A DNA stretch of 25,179 nt from Methanolinea sp. UBA477 (GTDB lineage: Archaea > Halobacteriota > Methanomicrobia > Methanomicrobiales > Methanospirillaceae), in the NCBI GenBank assembly GCA_002509485.1, contig DAWO01000104.1, positions 1 through 25,179 of the forward strand, given 5' to 3'. Numbering within the stretch: the stretch's first letter is position 1; the number at the start of each line of letters is the position of its first letter. Of the stretch, positions 16,476-24,260 are shown one piece after another. Both the position numbers and the translations under genes were made by a program. The notes beneath the pieces were generated by a model. That model searched no databases and had not been told where the DNA came from. It worked only from the letters and a program-made list of their open reading frames with translations.

Positions 16476-17447
16476 TCTGATACTCGTCTTATCCGGTGCA
16501 ATTTTTCTCGCTGCTCCCTTCCTCGATCTGCTCGTGATTAACCCATACTGGTTGATCCCTGTCCGGTTTTTCCATGGTACGGCAACCGCCATCCTTGGAC
16601 CTCGCGTGTCTGCGATTATTGCCGAACGGTTCCCGGCGCGGAAGGCCGGGATGATCGGCCAGTACTCCTCAGCAACCCTCATAGGCCGGACTGTCGCCCC
16701 GCTTGCCGGTGGTGTTATTATCTCGTACTTCGTGTTCTGTCCCGGGCTTCTCCAATATCGGATCGTGTATATCGCTGCAGCGGCTGCCGCCGTTCCGGTG
16801 TTCATCATGACCCTGTTGTATCGCGAGAAGGAGTCGGGCCCCCTCAATCAGCTCCCCTTTTCTGTGTTTCGTGACAGCTTTGTGACTTTTCTCTCAAACA
16901 GGAGACTGAGAGGAACGGCCTTTGTGGACATGGCTACATATTTTGCCTACGGTGCGTTCGAGACCTTCCTTCCAATTTTACTCGCTTCCCGTGAGGTGAG
17001 TGCATACGAGACCGGAATCATCTTTGCGGTCCAGATCCTGATCATCGCGGCTATAAAACCCCTCTTCGGGCGGGTTGCGGACCGGGTCGACAAACGGTTC
17101 CAGATCCTGGCCGGCATCATTCTTACCGGTGTCTCAATAACTCTCGTCCCGTTCGGACACTCATTCACACAATTTCTCACTGTGAGCTCCCTGTTCGGCC
17201 TTGGGATGTCAATCTCTACGGTCGCGACCACCGCCTACATTGCAGATGTGGCCCGGAAAGGACAGATCGGGGCTTTGATAGGGCGCTCTCTTCAATCATG
17301 GACATCGGGCTATCGACCGGCCCCCTCGTAACGGGAATGGTAATCACAGCAATTGGGTACACATCGGGATTCTTCCTTAGTTTCGTGCTCGCAATCGTCG
17401 TTTCGGCCCTCTTTGTCGTATCAGTAATCGATCATTCACATCAGTGA
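16460..17447 (+). pseudogene. MFS transporter, 5'-truncated and frameshifted
   Basis: An open frame from about 16460 reads LTDLILVLSGAIFLAAPFL and then PVRFFHGTATAILGPRVSA, a mid N-domain segment of a 12-helix MFS protein. The first helix or two and the start codon are gone, cut off at the IS630 junction. The frame continues to GALIG and breaks at the GGG at 17281-17283. The other frame completes it with ALSSIMDIGLSTGPLVTGMV and two last helices to a TGA at 17445-17447. The likely original was a sugar- or drug-efflux-type MFS protein. Both the truncation and the frameshift argue that it is dead. Confidence 0.75.
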
Positions 17448-17591
17448 CGTATGATCTAGGCGTTAGATGCTCACCTTTTCGAGTAGTGAGCACGATAAGC
17501 ACTTTTACCCGGAGGAGGAGGGGGCGTCAGGTAATTATTTTGACAGAGGGCGAGGTTACCTTGACAAATGTTCAGGTATTAATATGAGAGC

Positions 17592-18245
17592 ATGGATCGA
17601 AGGATCATTCCCGTTTTCGCCCTGCTCCTGGCGGGTGGTATCGTCCTCTCCCTTGCCGCTTATATCTATGGCATCTTTCCCTTCGATCTGGAGGTGGCAC
17701 GCCAGCTCCGAGACTTTCACCACCCCCTCTTCACTGCTGCGATGGGTTCGGTAAGTTACCTGGGAAACGGTTTGACGCCAGCGATCCTGGTCTCGGTTGC
17801 CGCTATCATCTGCGCTATCAGAAAGAAATGGCTCGAAGCATTTTTTGTGGTTGCTACCCTGAGTGCAGTGGTCATTGACGGTGCATTGAAAGTTCTGGTC
17901 GGGCGTCCACGGCCATTCTCCGCTGTCCTTCCCCATTTCAGCCCCTTTCAGGCTGTTAACCAATTCTCGTATCCCAGCGGCCATGTGCTCGTCTACGTGG
18001 TTTTCTTCGGCTTTTTGGCATACCTCTCCTGGGTGCATCTCACTGGGCGGCTCCGATTGATCACCACATCGGCCTGCATCGTTCTCATCGTCCTCATCGG
18101 GCCGTCCCGTATTTTTCTTGGAGTCCACTGGATGAGTGACATCATCGGGAGCTATATTATCGGTATACTGTGGTTGATCGCCCTGATTATTTTGTATCAG
18201 AGAATGCTTCGAATACGGATGACATCACATCCGCCGGTGCGATGA
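17592..18245 (+). CDS. PAP2-family membrane phosphatase
   Basis: The product is 217 residues with about six membrane helices. The three phosphatase motifs are in order: KVLVGRPRP (KX6RP) near residue 98, YPSGHV (PSGH) near 130, and SRIFLGVHWMSD (SRX5H) near 175. Such enzymes dephosphorylate lipid phosphates such as phosphatidic acid analogues or polyprenyl diphosphates at the membrane. No convincing ribosome site precedes the ATG, so the exact start is uncertain. It sits alone between two transposon scraps, and GC and codon style look like the rest of the window. Confidence 0.9.
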   Translation: MDRRIIPVFALLLAGGIVLSLAAYIYGIFPFDLEVARQLRDFHHPLFTAAMGSVSYLGNGLTPAILVSVAAIICAIRKKWLEAFFVVATLSAVVIDGALKVLVGRPRPFSAVLPHFSPFQAVNQFSYPSGHVLVYVVFFGFLAYLSWVHLTGRLRLITTSACIVLIVLIGPSRIFLGVHWMSDIIGSYIIGILWLIALIILYQRMLRIRMTSHPPVR

Positions 18246-18352
18246 GCCCTAAACACCGAGCTGAGACCTACTGCAGGAAAATTGGTTTTTACCCTTTTAA
18301 AAACGCCGAATAATGAAAAAAAGATATTTACCGGATTACTGGCGGTATGATT

Positions 18353-18397
18353 TTAGGGTTTGTCTTAGGATCTGTGAAAAATCAAGTTATACCCTAA
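18353..18397. repeat. Inverted repeat TTAGGGT...ACCCTAA, possible IS end
   Basis: Seven-base perfect arms flank a 31-bp AT-rich loop in the noncoding stretch 18246-18494, next to the transposase remnant. It may be the end of that element or a leftover terminal repeat. Otherwise I see nothing in this 249-bp gap. Confidence 0.3.
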
Positions 18398-18494
18398 GTT
18401 TGCCACTTTGAGTTCACTCACCCACTGAGATCATCCGATAGCGTGATCCCATGCCTTCAGAATTTCATCGGGATAGAGAATTTGACAGTTGGCC

Positions 18495-19022
18495 TTATTG
18501 CCCCCTCCACGATCCCGAAATCGCCCAATTATGCCGTAAAATCATCGTGTTGATGGTATCAAAATTGGAGTGAATGAACCTTTTTGTCTTCCTCATCCAC
18601 GAATCAATCGTAACTGTCAAATTCAATAGCGCCATTTTGATGAATTTTGTTGACGTATGCTTCAGTTCCGGGATCTCGAATCGGATCAGTGAGATAAACA
18701 ACTGTGCAATAAACCCGATGATTAACGCACCGTAAATGCTGTTATCCGTCCAAACGCGCAATGGTTTGATCTCGATCTCATTTTTCAGAGAGTTGAATAT
18801 CTTCTCGATCGAGTCCTTTTTTCGATTGTAAATGAATGCCTTCTTCATGAAACCAGCCATGAAGGCCGTAATATCCATTTCCCCGGCTGTTGCGACCCGA
18901 GCGGGCGAAGACACAGGGCGGAACTGGGTTGATGTAAAACCAACTCCACAGAGAACCGCACCTGTTGCAAAATCGCTGCAAACACCATAAAAATCGAGGT
19001 AGATGGTGTTTCGCCGGAATCA
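18495..19022 (-). pseudogene. IS4/IS1634-like transposase, C-terminal remnant
   Basis: An open frame from a TGA at about 19023 to a stop at 18495 encodes the end of a DDE transposase. Landmarks are NRKKDSIEKIFNSLKNEIEI (catalytic Glu region), LRVWTDNSIYGALIIGFIAQ, and the tail LNLTVTIDSWMRKTKRFIHS. Methanogen transposases of this type have these blocks. The first two catalytic Asp residues and most of the N-terminus are missing. The remnant begins about ten bases after the nifK stop, so the insertion, or a deletion it caused, touches the end of the nif operon. Confidence 0.75.
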
Positions 19023-19032
19023 CCGTTTCCAT

Positions 19033-20520
19033 TCATTGCTGGACCCTGTCAATCGGGTACTGGTGACTCATGAGTGCATTGACAATCTCATAGAGCAGCA
19101 GTTCGCCGCCGCGATAACCGACGATTGCCTTCTTCTGGTAGCCAAAGCGGTCGTAAACCGGGAACCCGACTCTGATCAGGGGGACGCCACATTCTGCGGC
19201 GATGTCCGCCCCCTTCGAATGGCCGATAACAAGGTCGAGACGGTTACACCCTCTCAGATACTCCTCGAATTCGAAGATGTCACCTTTATTAAAGATCTTC
19301 GGCTCCACCGTGAAGAGGTGGCGGTACTCCTCCAGGATCGCCTCCACATCCTCTTCGAAGGTGACAGAAGGAGAGCCGGTCATTACAGCAACCGGTGTCA
19401 TGCCCAGTTCACAGGCGAACCTGGTCATTGCCAGCGCGATATCAGGGTCGCCAAAGATTGCCGCCCGACACATCATGGTGTAGTGTAAGGTGTCTGCCAT
19501 GGCATCGACGAAACGACCGCGTTCGTCGATCAACGTCTTTGGGATCTCCCTGCCGGTAATCCCTGCAAGCGCTGTAACGAACATGTCGGTGTTCGCCACA
19601 CCAACCGGCATCGGCCCATTGAACGCCTTTACGCCGAATTTCTTTTCGAGGAGGACAGCGCCTGCCGATCCTGCCTCCTTCTGGATGGTAAAGGTCGCGG
19701 CGGCGTCGCCCATCCCCCTGATCTCCTCGACCGTGGTGCCGCCTTCCGGGTAGTACGGCAGGGACTTCGGCGGATGCAGGGGGGCGTCCAGGGTCTCGGA
19801 GATATCAAAGAGCACCGTCGCTTCGATACCCATCTCTTTGAGGATATGCTTGATCTCCCTGATATCGCCGGGATATGTCATGCCCGGGATGATGTTCACC
19901 TTGTCCGACGCATCGCCGGTCTTTTCGGCAAGGCTCCCGACAAACGAGCGTGCCGCCCGGTTGTAGCCCTCCACCTGTGAGCCTGCGAAACTCGGCGTGT
20001 TGACAAGGACTATTTCGACCGCGGCTGCTCTTTCTTCGCCGATCTCCTCTGCAAGTTTCTTCTTTGTCGCCTTGAGGAAACTGTTCATGTCGTCGCCGAT
20101 TATTTCGCTGGAGCAGGTGGTGACGATGCCGACAACATCAGGCCAGTATCTGACCACCAGATTGCGGACACCATGGATGACGTTTTTTCTGCCTCCGAAT
20201 ACTGCGGCGTCCTCGTGGAAGGAGGCCGTTGCAATCGAACCCGGTTCCTTGAAGATCCGCGCGAAGGTGTAGCGTACATAGGTCGTGCACCCCTGGGCAC
20301 CCTGAACAAAGGGGATGGCACGGTGAAGTCCCATGATCGCCCACATCGCCCCGAGCGGCATGCAGGTGGCGCCGGGGTTGATGACCACCGAACGGTTTTT
20401 TGCCGGAACCAATGATGGATCCCGTGGTTTGAATTCAGGTGTTGCGGGGACTTTGTCAATCTTCATATCCCGGTACGTGAACCCCTCGATCGGGATTCTC
20501 TCCGGTAAGGGGCAGGTCAT
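19033..20520 (-). CDS. nifK: Nitrogenase MoFe protein beta subunit
   Basis: The product is 495 residues. P-cluster ligands are visible as Cys in NPGATCMPLGAM, GAQGCTTYVR and VTTCSSEIIGDD, and the Ser of VNTPSFAGSQVEGY matches the P-cluster serine position. HEDAAVFGGRKN and the late GHSKGADIAAECGVPLIRVGFP and YDRFGYQ are also typical. With NifD it forms the alpha2beta2 protein that holds P-cluster and FeMo-co and reduces N2 in the cytosol. Its ATG overlaps the nifD TGA (ATGA) and is preceded by GGAGGTGA at 7 nt, which decides against a TTG two codons earlier. It is the last nif gene present: a transposase remnant follows at once, where related methanogens usually have nifE and nifN. Confidence 0.96.
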   Translation of the reverse strand: MTCPLPERIPIEGFTYRDMKIDKVPATPEFKPRDPSLVPAKNRSVVINPGATCMPLGAMWAIMGLHRAIPFVQGAQGCTTYVRYTFARIFKEPGSIATASFHEDAAVFGGRKNVIHGVRNLVVRYWPDVVGIVTTCSSEIIGDDMNSFLKATKKKLAEEIGEERAAAVEIVLVNTPSFAGSQVEGYNRAARSFVGSLAEKTGDASDKVNIIPGMTYPGDIREIKHILKEMGIEATVLFDISETLDAPLHPPKSLPYYPEGGTTVEEIRGMGDAAATFTIQKEAGSAGAVLLEKKFGVKAFNGPMPVGVANTDMFVTALAGITGREIPKTLIDERGRFVDAMADTLHYTMMCRAAIFGDPDIALAMTRFACELGMTPVAVMTGSPSVTFEEDVEAILEEYRHLFTVEPKIFNKGDIFEFEEYLRGCNRLDLVIGHSKGADIAAECGVPLIRVGFPVYDRFGYQKKAIVGYRGGELLLYEIVNALMSHQYPIDRVQQ

Positions 20521-21986
20521 TGGCAACTCACCTCCTCTCCTTCAGGCAGATTATCCATGACCGGTTTTACAATTCCGTTCTGGAACTTCCAGACCGGTGC
20601 ATAGATACCCTGGTAGATATCACGGGCGAAGTTGATCAATCCGGAAAAGCCTGCATACGGCCCCTTCTCATACGAATGCGAATTCACCGTCGGGACACCC
20701 ATCTTCCTGATCAGATATTTCTCTTTCAATCCGGTGAGAAAGATATCGGGTTTTGTCTCCATGATGGACTCTTCTATCTCGAATTCGTTCGGTGCGTCGA
20801 TCATAAGTATCCCACCTTTATGGCGGGCATTGATCTTTTCGTAGTCGTCTTCATGGGCAAAGGTGCAGGCACCCATCACTACCTCCATGCCGAGTTCCTC
20901 CATGGGACCGATCCAGTGCCAGACACGCGGCCCGCCAACATAGATAGCCACCTTCTTTCCCGTGAGTTTCGATCGGTAGAATTCAAGAGATTCCTGTATC
21001 CGTGCGGTTTCGTCGGCGATGATCTCCTCGGCCTTCTCCTCGAGTCCAAAGTGTGCGGCCACATCCCGGAGCGCCTGTGCGGTCTGTTCGACACCGAATA
21101 AAGATACCCGGATGAATGGAGTCTGGTAACCGTCTTTGAACATCTCTGCGATATACTCGGCGGAACGCTGACAGTGAACGATGTTAAGCACTGCATCGGG
21201 CATTTTGATCAGGTTCTCGATCCGCTCGTTGCCGGTGAAGACAGCGATGATTCGCAGTCCGAGTCGCTCGAAGAGCGGCCGGATCATCTTGAGATCCCAG
21301 TCCATGTTGTACTCGCCGATAAGGCAGACATCGTATGGTGTCTTTTCCTCATCCTTCATCTTGAGTTCAGGCCTGCGTTCCCGCAATGCCTGGATCTGGC
21401 GGTAGAACGAGGTGTTGAATTCATGGTGCCCCTTTGACTGGCTTACACCCGAACATCCCGGCGCCTCGCTCGTAAAGCATGGGACACCAGTTTCGGCCTC
21501 GACCTGCTTTGCAACTGCCTTGACGTCGTCGCCGATCAAACCGGTGGTGCAGGTGGTGAAGATCACAAGCCCCCCCGCTTCGGGGAAGAGCCGGATCGCT
21601 TCAAGGCAACTTCGCTTGAGTTTCTTTGTACCGCCGAAGACGACGTTTTCTTCTTTCATATCAGTAACGACACAGAACCGGCGGTTGAATGCCGAGTTTG
21701 CCAGACGGTCCGGGGCGACCCAGGGGAAGAGGTCCGAGAGGTTCCTTCGCGTCCCCCAGGTGTACCAGGCACACCCCACGGGCGCGTGCACCATGTCGAT
21801 GGAATCGGCAATGGGGCCTCCGATCACACCACGTGAACCGGCAAAGGCACAGCCGCGTTCGGTCATATCTCCCGGGAGCGTTGCAATATTACATGCCGGG
21901 ATCACTGGATTTTCCGGATCATGGATGTAGATGTGTTCACCACGCTCCGGAAGACACTTGTTGCATTTGAGATTTGTCAGTGGCAT
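20517..21986 (-). CDS. nifD: Nitrogenase MoFe protein alpha subunit
   Basis: The product is 489 residues. P-cluster Cys residues are in TERGCAFAG, HAPVGCAWYTWG and FTTCTTGLIGDD. The FeMo-co ligands are Cys in NIVHCQRSAEYI and His in NSHSYEKGPYAGF. Gln and His of GVSQSKGHH, Arg of TWGTRRN and Lys of LKEKYLIRKMG match residues that contact cofactor or homocitrate in the Azotobacter enzyme. No gene for a delta subunit lies between nifD and nifK, which argues against V- or Fe-only nitrogenase. An extra stretch after TRRNLSD (LFPWVAPDRLANSAF) is longer than I recall for Methanosarcina NifD. It starts 10 bp after nifI2 and overlaps nifK by 4 bp. Confidence 0.96.
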   Translation of the reverse strand: MPLTNLKCNKCLPERGEHIYIHDPENPVIPACNIATLPGDMTERGCAFAGSRGVIGGPIADSIDMVHAPVGCAWYTWGTRRNLSDLFPWVAPDRLANSAFNRRFCVVTDMKEENVVFGGTKKLKRSCLEAIRLFPEAGGLVIFTTCTTGLIGDDVKAVAKQVEAETGVPCFTSEAPGCSGVSQSKGHHEFNTSFYRQIQALRERRPELKMKDEEKTPYDVCLIGEYNMDWDLKMIRPLFERLGLRIIAVFTGNERIENLIKMPDAVLNIVHCQRSAEYIAEMFKDGYQTPFIRVSLFGVEQTAQALRDVAAHFGLEEKAEEIIADETARIQESLEFYRSKLTGKKVAIYVGGPRVWHWIGPMEELGMEVVMGACTFAHEDDYEKINARHKGGILMIDAPNEFEIEESIMETKPDIFLTGLKEKYLIRKMGVPTVNSHSYEKGPYAGFSGLINFARDIYQGIYAPVWKFQNGIVKPVMDNLPEGEEVSCQ

Positions 21987-21996
21987 AATTTCACCG

Positions 21997-22362
21997 TCAT
22001 GTTATGGCTTCTGTTCCCCGTTCGTCCGTGCGTATCCGTACAGTGTCGTCAACCGGACATACATAGACCCGTCCGTCACCGTATTCACCCGTACGGTTCG
22101 CCCTCATGATGACCGATACGACCAGAGGGACGTCCTCGTCCTGCACTACGAGCGACATGAGACGTTTCGGGATGTATTTCATCGCTTTCTGTGACGTATC
22201 GGTATTCATTCCGGTATCGAACGTGACCTCGCCAATGATCCCTCTCTGCTTTCCCCGTCCGAGCACCTTCATGGCATTCATCCCGGGAAAACCGAGAGAG
22301 GCGAGAATATCTCTGGTTTTCGAGATTTTGTTGGGCCGTATGATGGCGATGATCTCCTTCAT
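21997..22362 (-). CDS. nifI2: Nitrogenase-regulating PII-like protein NifI2
   Basis: The product is 121 residues of the GlnB/PII family. It starts MKEIIAIIRPNKISKTRDIL and has VLGRGKQRG before an extended T-loop with TFDTGMNTDTSQKAMKYIPK, then the signature TGEYGDGRVYVCPV. The longer T-loop marks it as NifI2. In methanogens NifI1 and NifI2 form a complex that binds dinitrogenase and switches it off when ammonium is present, relieved by 2-oxoglutarate. The ATG at 22362 has TAGGAG upstream overlapping the nifI1 stop. A longer reading into nifI1 is rejected because homology begins at this Met. Confidence 0.95.
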   Translation of the reverse strand: MKEIIAIIRPNKISKTRDILASLGFPGMNAMKVLGRGKQRGIIGEVTFDTGMNTDTSQKAMKYIPKRLMSLVVQDEDVPLVVSVIMRANRTGEYGDGRVYVCPVDDTVRIRTDERGTEAIT

Positions 22363-22372
22363 AGCCAGGCTC

Positions 22373-22690
22373 CTAAATCCCCTCGGCGCCTGTCCTGATC
22401 GTAAAGGACAACTCAATGGGGCTGACGAAGATTTTGCCGTCACCGTATGCACCGGTAATGGCGGATGCGCTGATGATCCCGATGATCTCCTCTACCGAGT
22501 CGTCATTGGCGGCGATCATGAGCATGGTCTTGGGGAGTTCGTCATAGTAAATGTCGCCGACATGGAGGCCTTTCTGTTTTCCCCGGCCGCTCACATCCAT
22601 CCTGGTGAGGGCGATGTAACCGGACTTCTCAAGCGCATCCACGACGTTTTCGGTTTTTTCCGGCCTGATAATGGCTCGTATTAATTTCAT
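22373..22690 (-). CDS. nifI1: Nitrogenase-regulating PII-like protein NifI1
   Basis: The product is 105 residues of the GlnB/PII family. It starts MKLIRAIIRPEKTENVVDAL. VSGRGKQKGLHVGDIYYDEL is the short NifI1-type T-loop region, and TGAYGDGKIFVSPI is the C-terminal PII signature. It is the partner of NifI2 in ammonium switch-off of nitrogenase. The gene lies 15 bp after nifH and 10 bp before nifI2, the standard methanogen position between nifH and nifD. Confidence 0.95.
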   Translation of the reverse strand: MKLIRAIIRPEKTENVVDALEKSGYIALTRMDVSGRGKQKGLHVGDIYYDELPKTMLMIAANDDSVEEIIGIISASAITGAYGDGKIFVSPIELSFTIRTGAEGI

Positions 22691-22705
22691 AGTTCCTCTA
22701 TCCCC

Positions 22706-23533
22706 TCAGTCCATAAGCCCGTATTTGAGCACCAGCTTCTCCATCTCACCCATATCCATCGGTTCGGGGATGACGAATTTCGTGTTGTTGATGATCTTAT
22801 CGGCGAGTTTCCGGTACTCCAAGGCTTGATTACAGGTATCATCGAACTCGGTCACCGTCTTGCGGTTGAACTCGGCCTTCTGGACGATGTTGTCCCTGGG
22901 GATGACATGGATCAGCGGGGTGCCGATGGTGTCGCAGAACTCACCCACCAGCTCCACCTCCCCGTCGACATTGCGGCTGTTGCAGATGATGCCGCCGATG
23001 CGCACACCACTCGCCTCGACATACTTGATCATGCCGCGGCAGATGTTGTTTGCCGCATAGAGGGCCATCATCTCGCCGGAGACGACGACGTAGATCTCTT
23101 CCGCCTTTCCTTCACGAACGGGCATGGCAAAACCACCACAGACGACGTCGCCAAGCACATCGAAGATGACGAAATCAAGATCCGGCGAGTAGGCGCCGAG
23201 TTCTTCCATCAAATTGATGGCAGTGATCACACCGCGACCTGCACAGCCGACTCCCGGTTCGGGTCCTCCGGATTCAACGCACCTGATACCCTCATATCCA
23301 GTCTTCAATACGGTGTCCAGGGAGACACCTTCCTCACCGAACTCCCGTAATGTATCCATCACTGTTTCCTGCATCCTGATACTCAGGATCATTCGTGTGC
23401 AGTCGGCTTTTGGATCACACCCATGGATAAGTACCTTTTTTCCGAAGAAATGGGTCATTGCGGCCGCTGTGTTCTGTTGTGTGGTCGATTTACCGATACC
23501 ACCTTTACCATAAAATGCAAGTTTTCTTGTCAT
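22706..23533 (-). CDS. nifH: Nitrogenase iron protein (dinitrogenase reductase)
   Basis: The product is 275 residues, the usual length. The P-loop GKGGIGKS is at residues 9-16 and GCDPKADCTR contains switch I Asp. The two cysteines that bridge the 4Fe-4S cluster across the dimer are in GVGCAGRG and GDVVCGGFAMP. The Arg in CAGRG is the residue that DraT modifies in bacteria. It passes electrons to NifDK with ATP hydrolysis. DCTR is seen where most NifH have DSTR. The ATG at 23533 is chosen because AGAGGT lies just upstream and NifH homology starts there. It is preceded in the operon leader by a decayed nifH-like frame. Confidence 0.97.
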   Translation of the reverse strand: MTRKLAFYGKGGIGKSTTQQNTAAAMTHFFGKKVLIHGCDPKADCTRMILSIRMQETVMDTLREFGEEGVSLDTVLKTGYEGIRCVESGGPEPGVGCAGRGVITAINLMEELGAYSPDLDFVIFDVLGDVVCGGFAMPVREGKAEEIYVVVSGEMMALYAANNICRGMIKYVEASGVRIGGIICNSRNVDGEVELVGEFCDTIGTPLIHVIPRDNIVQKAEFNRKTVTEFDDTCNQALEYRKLADKIINNTKFVIPEPMDMGEMEKLVLKYGLMD

Positions 23534-23550
23534 GGTAGAAACCTCTTTGA

Positions 23551-23829
23551 TTAATTCCGAACAGGGATCCTTTCGGGAAGGGCATCCTCCCCGTATGTTG
23601 TGTTCTGTGCTCTCGATCCTCTGAACAGGATTCTGCCCCGAGTGGCGCCCATATGGCCGTTCCTCTTCGGGATGGCGCCGGTTTTCCCCGTCAATGTCTT
23701 CCCTGTGGCAATGGATTCGCACCATACCGGCAGGATCCGTCTACCTGATTTAGAGCTGGCAGCGGTCACGTTTCGGGTAGTTGTCGGCATTCCTGTGCTT
23801 TCTTTACCATAGATCGCAGTTTGTCGCAT
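23551..23829 (-). pseudogene. Degenerate nifH-like frame in the nif leader
   Basis: The 92-codon frame starts MRQTAIYGKESTGMPTTTRN and continues VTAASSKSGRRILPVWCES. This lines up with a NifH N-terminus (MRQ-AIYGKGGIGKSTTTQN, then TVAALSKSGKKIL-VGCDP), but the P-loop GGIGKS has become ESTGMP and GCDPKAD has become WCESIAT, so ATP binding must be lost. After about residue 45 I see no further match. The frame is still open, has GGAAAG before its ATG, and ends 17 bp before nifH. It is probably a decayed second nifH copy; a translated leader with a new role is possible but unsupported. Confidence 0.6.
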
Positions 23830-23870
23830 TCTCTTTCCAACTATGTTACAGGATAAAGTTTGTACTATTG

Positions 23871-23880
23871 ATTTAAAATA
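23871..23880 (-). promoter_or_regulatory. TATA box of the nif operon
   Basis: TATTTTAAAT on the minus strand lies about 40 nt before the ATG of the degenerate frame, leaving a short leader if transcription starts 25 nt downstream. It lies 5 bp from the palindrome that resembles an NrpR operator. Confidence 0.5.
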
Positions 23881-23885
23881 CTTTT

Positions 23886-23903
23886 GGAAGGATTATTCCT
23901 TCC
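23886..23903. promoter_or_regulatory. NrpR-type operator GGAA-N6-TTCC upstream of nif
   Basis: GGAAGGATTATTCCTTCC is a perfect palindrome with 7-bp arms and a 4-bp centre. It contains GGAA-N6-TTCC, the operator form bound by NrpR at nif and glnA promoters of Methanococcus. Its place right against the nif TATA box fits repression under ammonium. No nrpR gene is in the window. Confidence 0.6.
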
Positions 23904-24060
23904 ACCATTTAAAAATATTGTTATCTCGGAGGGCAAAATGCCATTTTTTCTCGATCCGTATGCTCTGCGTGTGTGATATTTATCCAGGTCCAGGAGGAGG
24001 CAAGGAGAGCTATCGCGCATAATGCCCCCGTACCTCCGGAAATAAAAGAGATGTATCAAT

Positions 24061-24198
24061 TCAACTTTTAGTGATCAGGTCCAGGTCACGCTTTGTTATG
24101 CGGCCCGATGTGAGAGCTTTTTCAATTGCGTTGCGACCGTAATCCGGTTTGATATTTGAAAAATTCCGATGGCTTACTGTATATGTGGAAGGTGCCAT
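24061..24198 (-). pseudogene. Tyrosine integrase N-terminal remnant
   Basis: A 45-codon frame reads MAPSTYTVSHRNFSNIKPDY and then GRNAIEKALTSGRITKRDLD before a stop. The AIEKAL-GRIT--D-DLI pattern is the start of the N-terminal domain of archaeal phage-type integrases as I recall them. The catalytic domain is absent; I see no continuation in the next 200 bp. An AT-rich box (ATTTTTAAATAC) lies just upstream. Its position beside a tRNA gene fits the leftover of an element that integrated there. It could be a small intact protein, but that is less likely. Confidence 0.55.
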
Positions 24199-24230
24199 AG
24201 AAAAAAGTCGGATAGGATGTATTTAAAAAT

Positions 24231-24250
24231 TTCCCGAGGGATTTGAACCT
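24231..24250 (-). other. tRNA 3'-end-like fragment (possible attachment-site scrap)
   Basis: AGGTTCAAATCCCTCGGGAA on the minus strand looks like the T-loop and 3' half of a tRNA (GGTTCAAATCCC core) without any 5' part. It lies 11 bp past the 3' end of tRNA-Thr, between it and the integrase remnant. It could mark an old attachment site for an element that used a different tRNA. Confidence 0.4.
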
Positions 24251-24260
24251 TGTATGAATA

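Noticed and set aside
17467..17490. Hairpin GCTCAC...GTGAGC before the PAP2 gene
   Set aside because: Six-base arms with an 11-base loop are expected by chance and there is no T tract or nearby gene end that would give it a role, apart from the dead MFS gene.
20517..21986. V- or Fe-only nitrogenase instead of Mo nitrogenase
   Set aside because: No delta subunit gene (vnfG/anfG) lies between the alpha and beta genes, and the TWGTRRN and cofactor-contact residues fit NifD.
23534..23725. A 64-residue N-terminal extension of nifH
   Set aside because: The NifH family starts at the MTRKLAFYGKGG methionine, and a ribosome site lies directly before it; the extension has no NifH features and overlaps the decayed frame in another phase.
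23865..24059. 64-codon frame between the nif promoter and the integrase remnant
   Set aside because: It overlaps the nif TATA box and NrpR-type palindrome, has no recognisable domain and is not in the frame expected for an integrase continuation.
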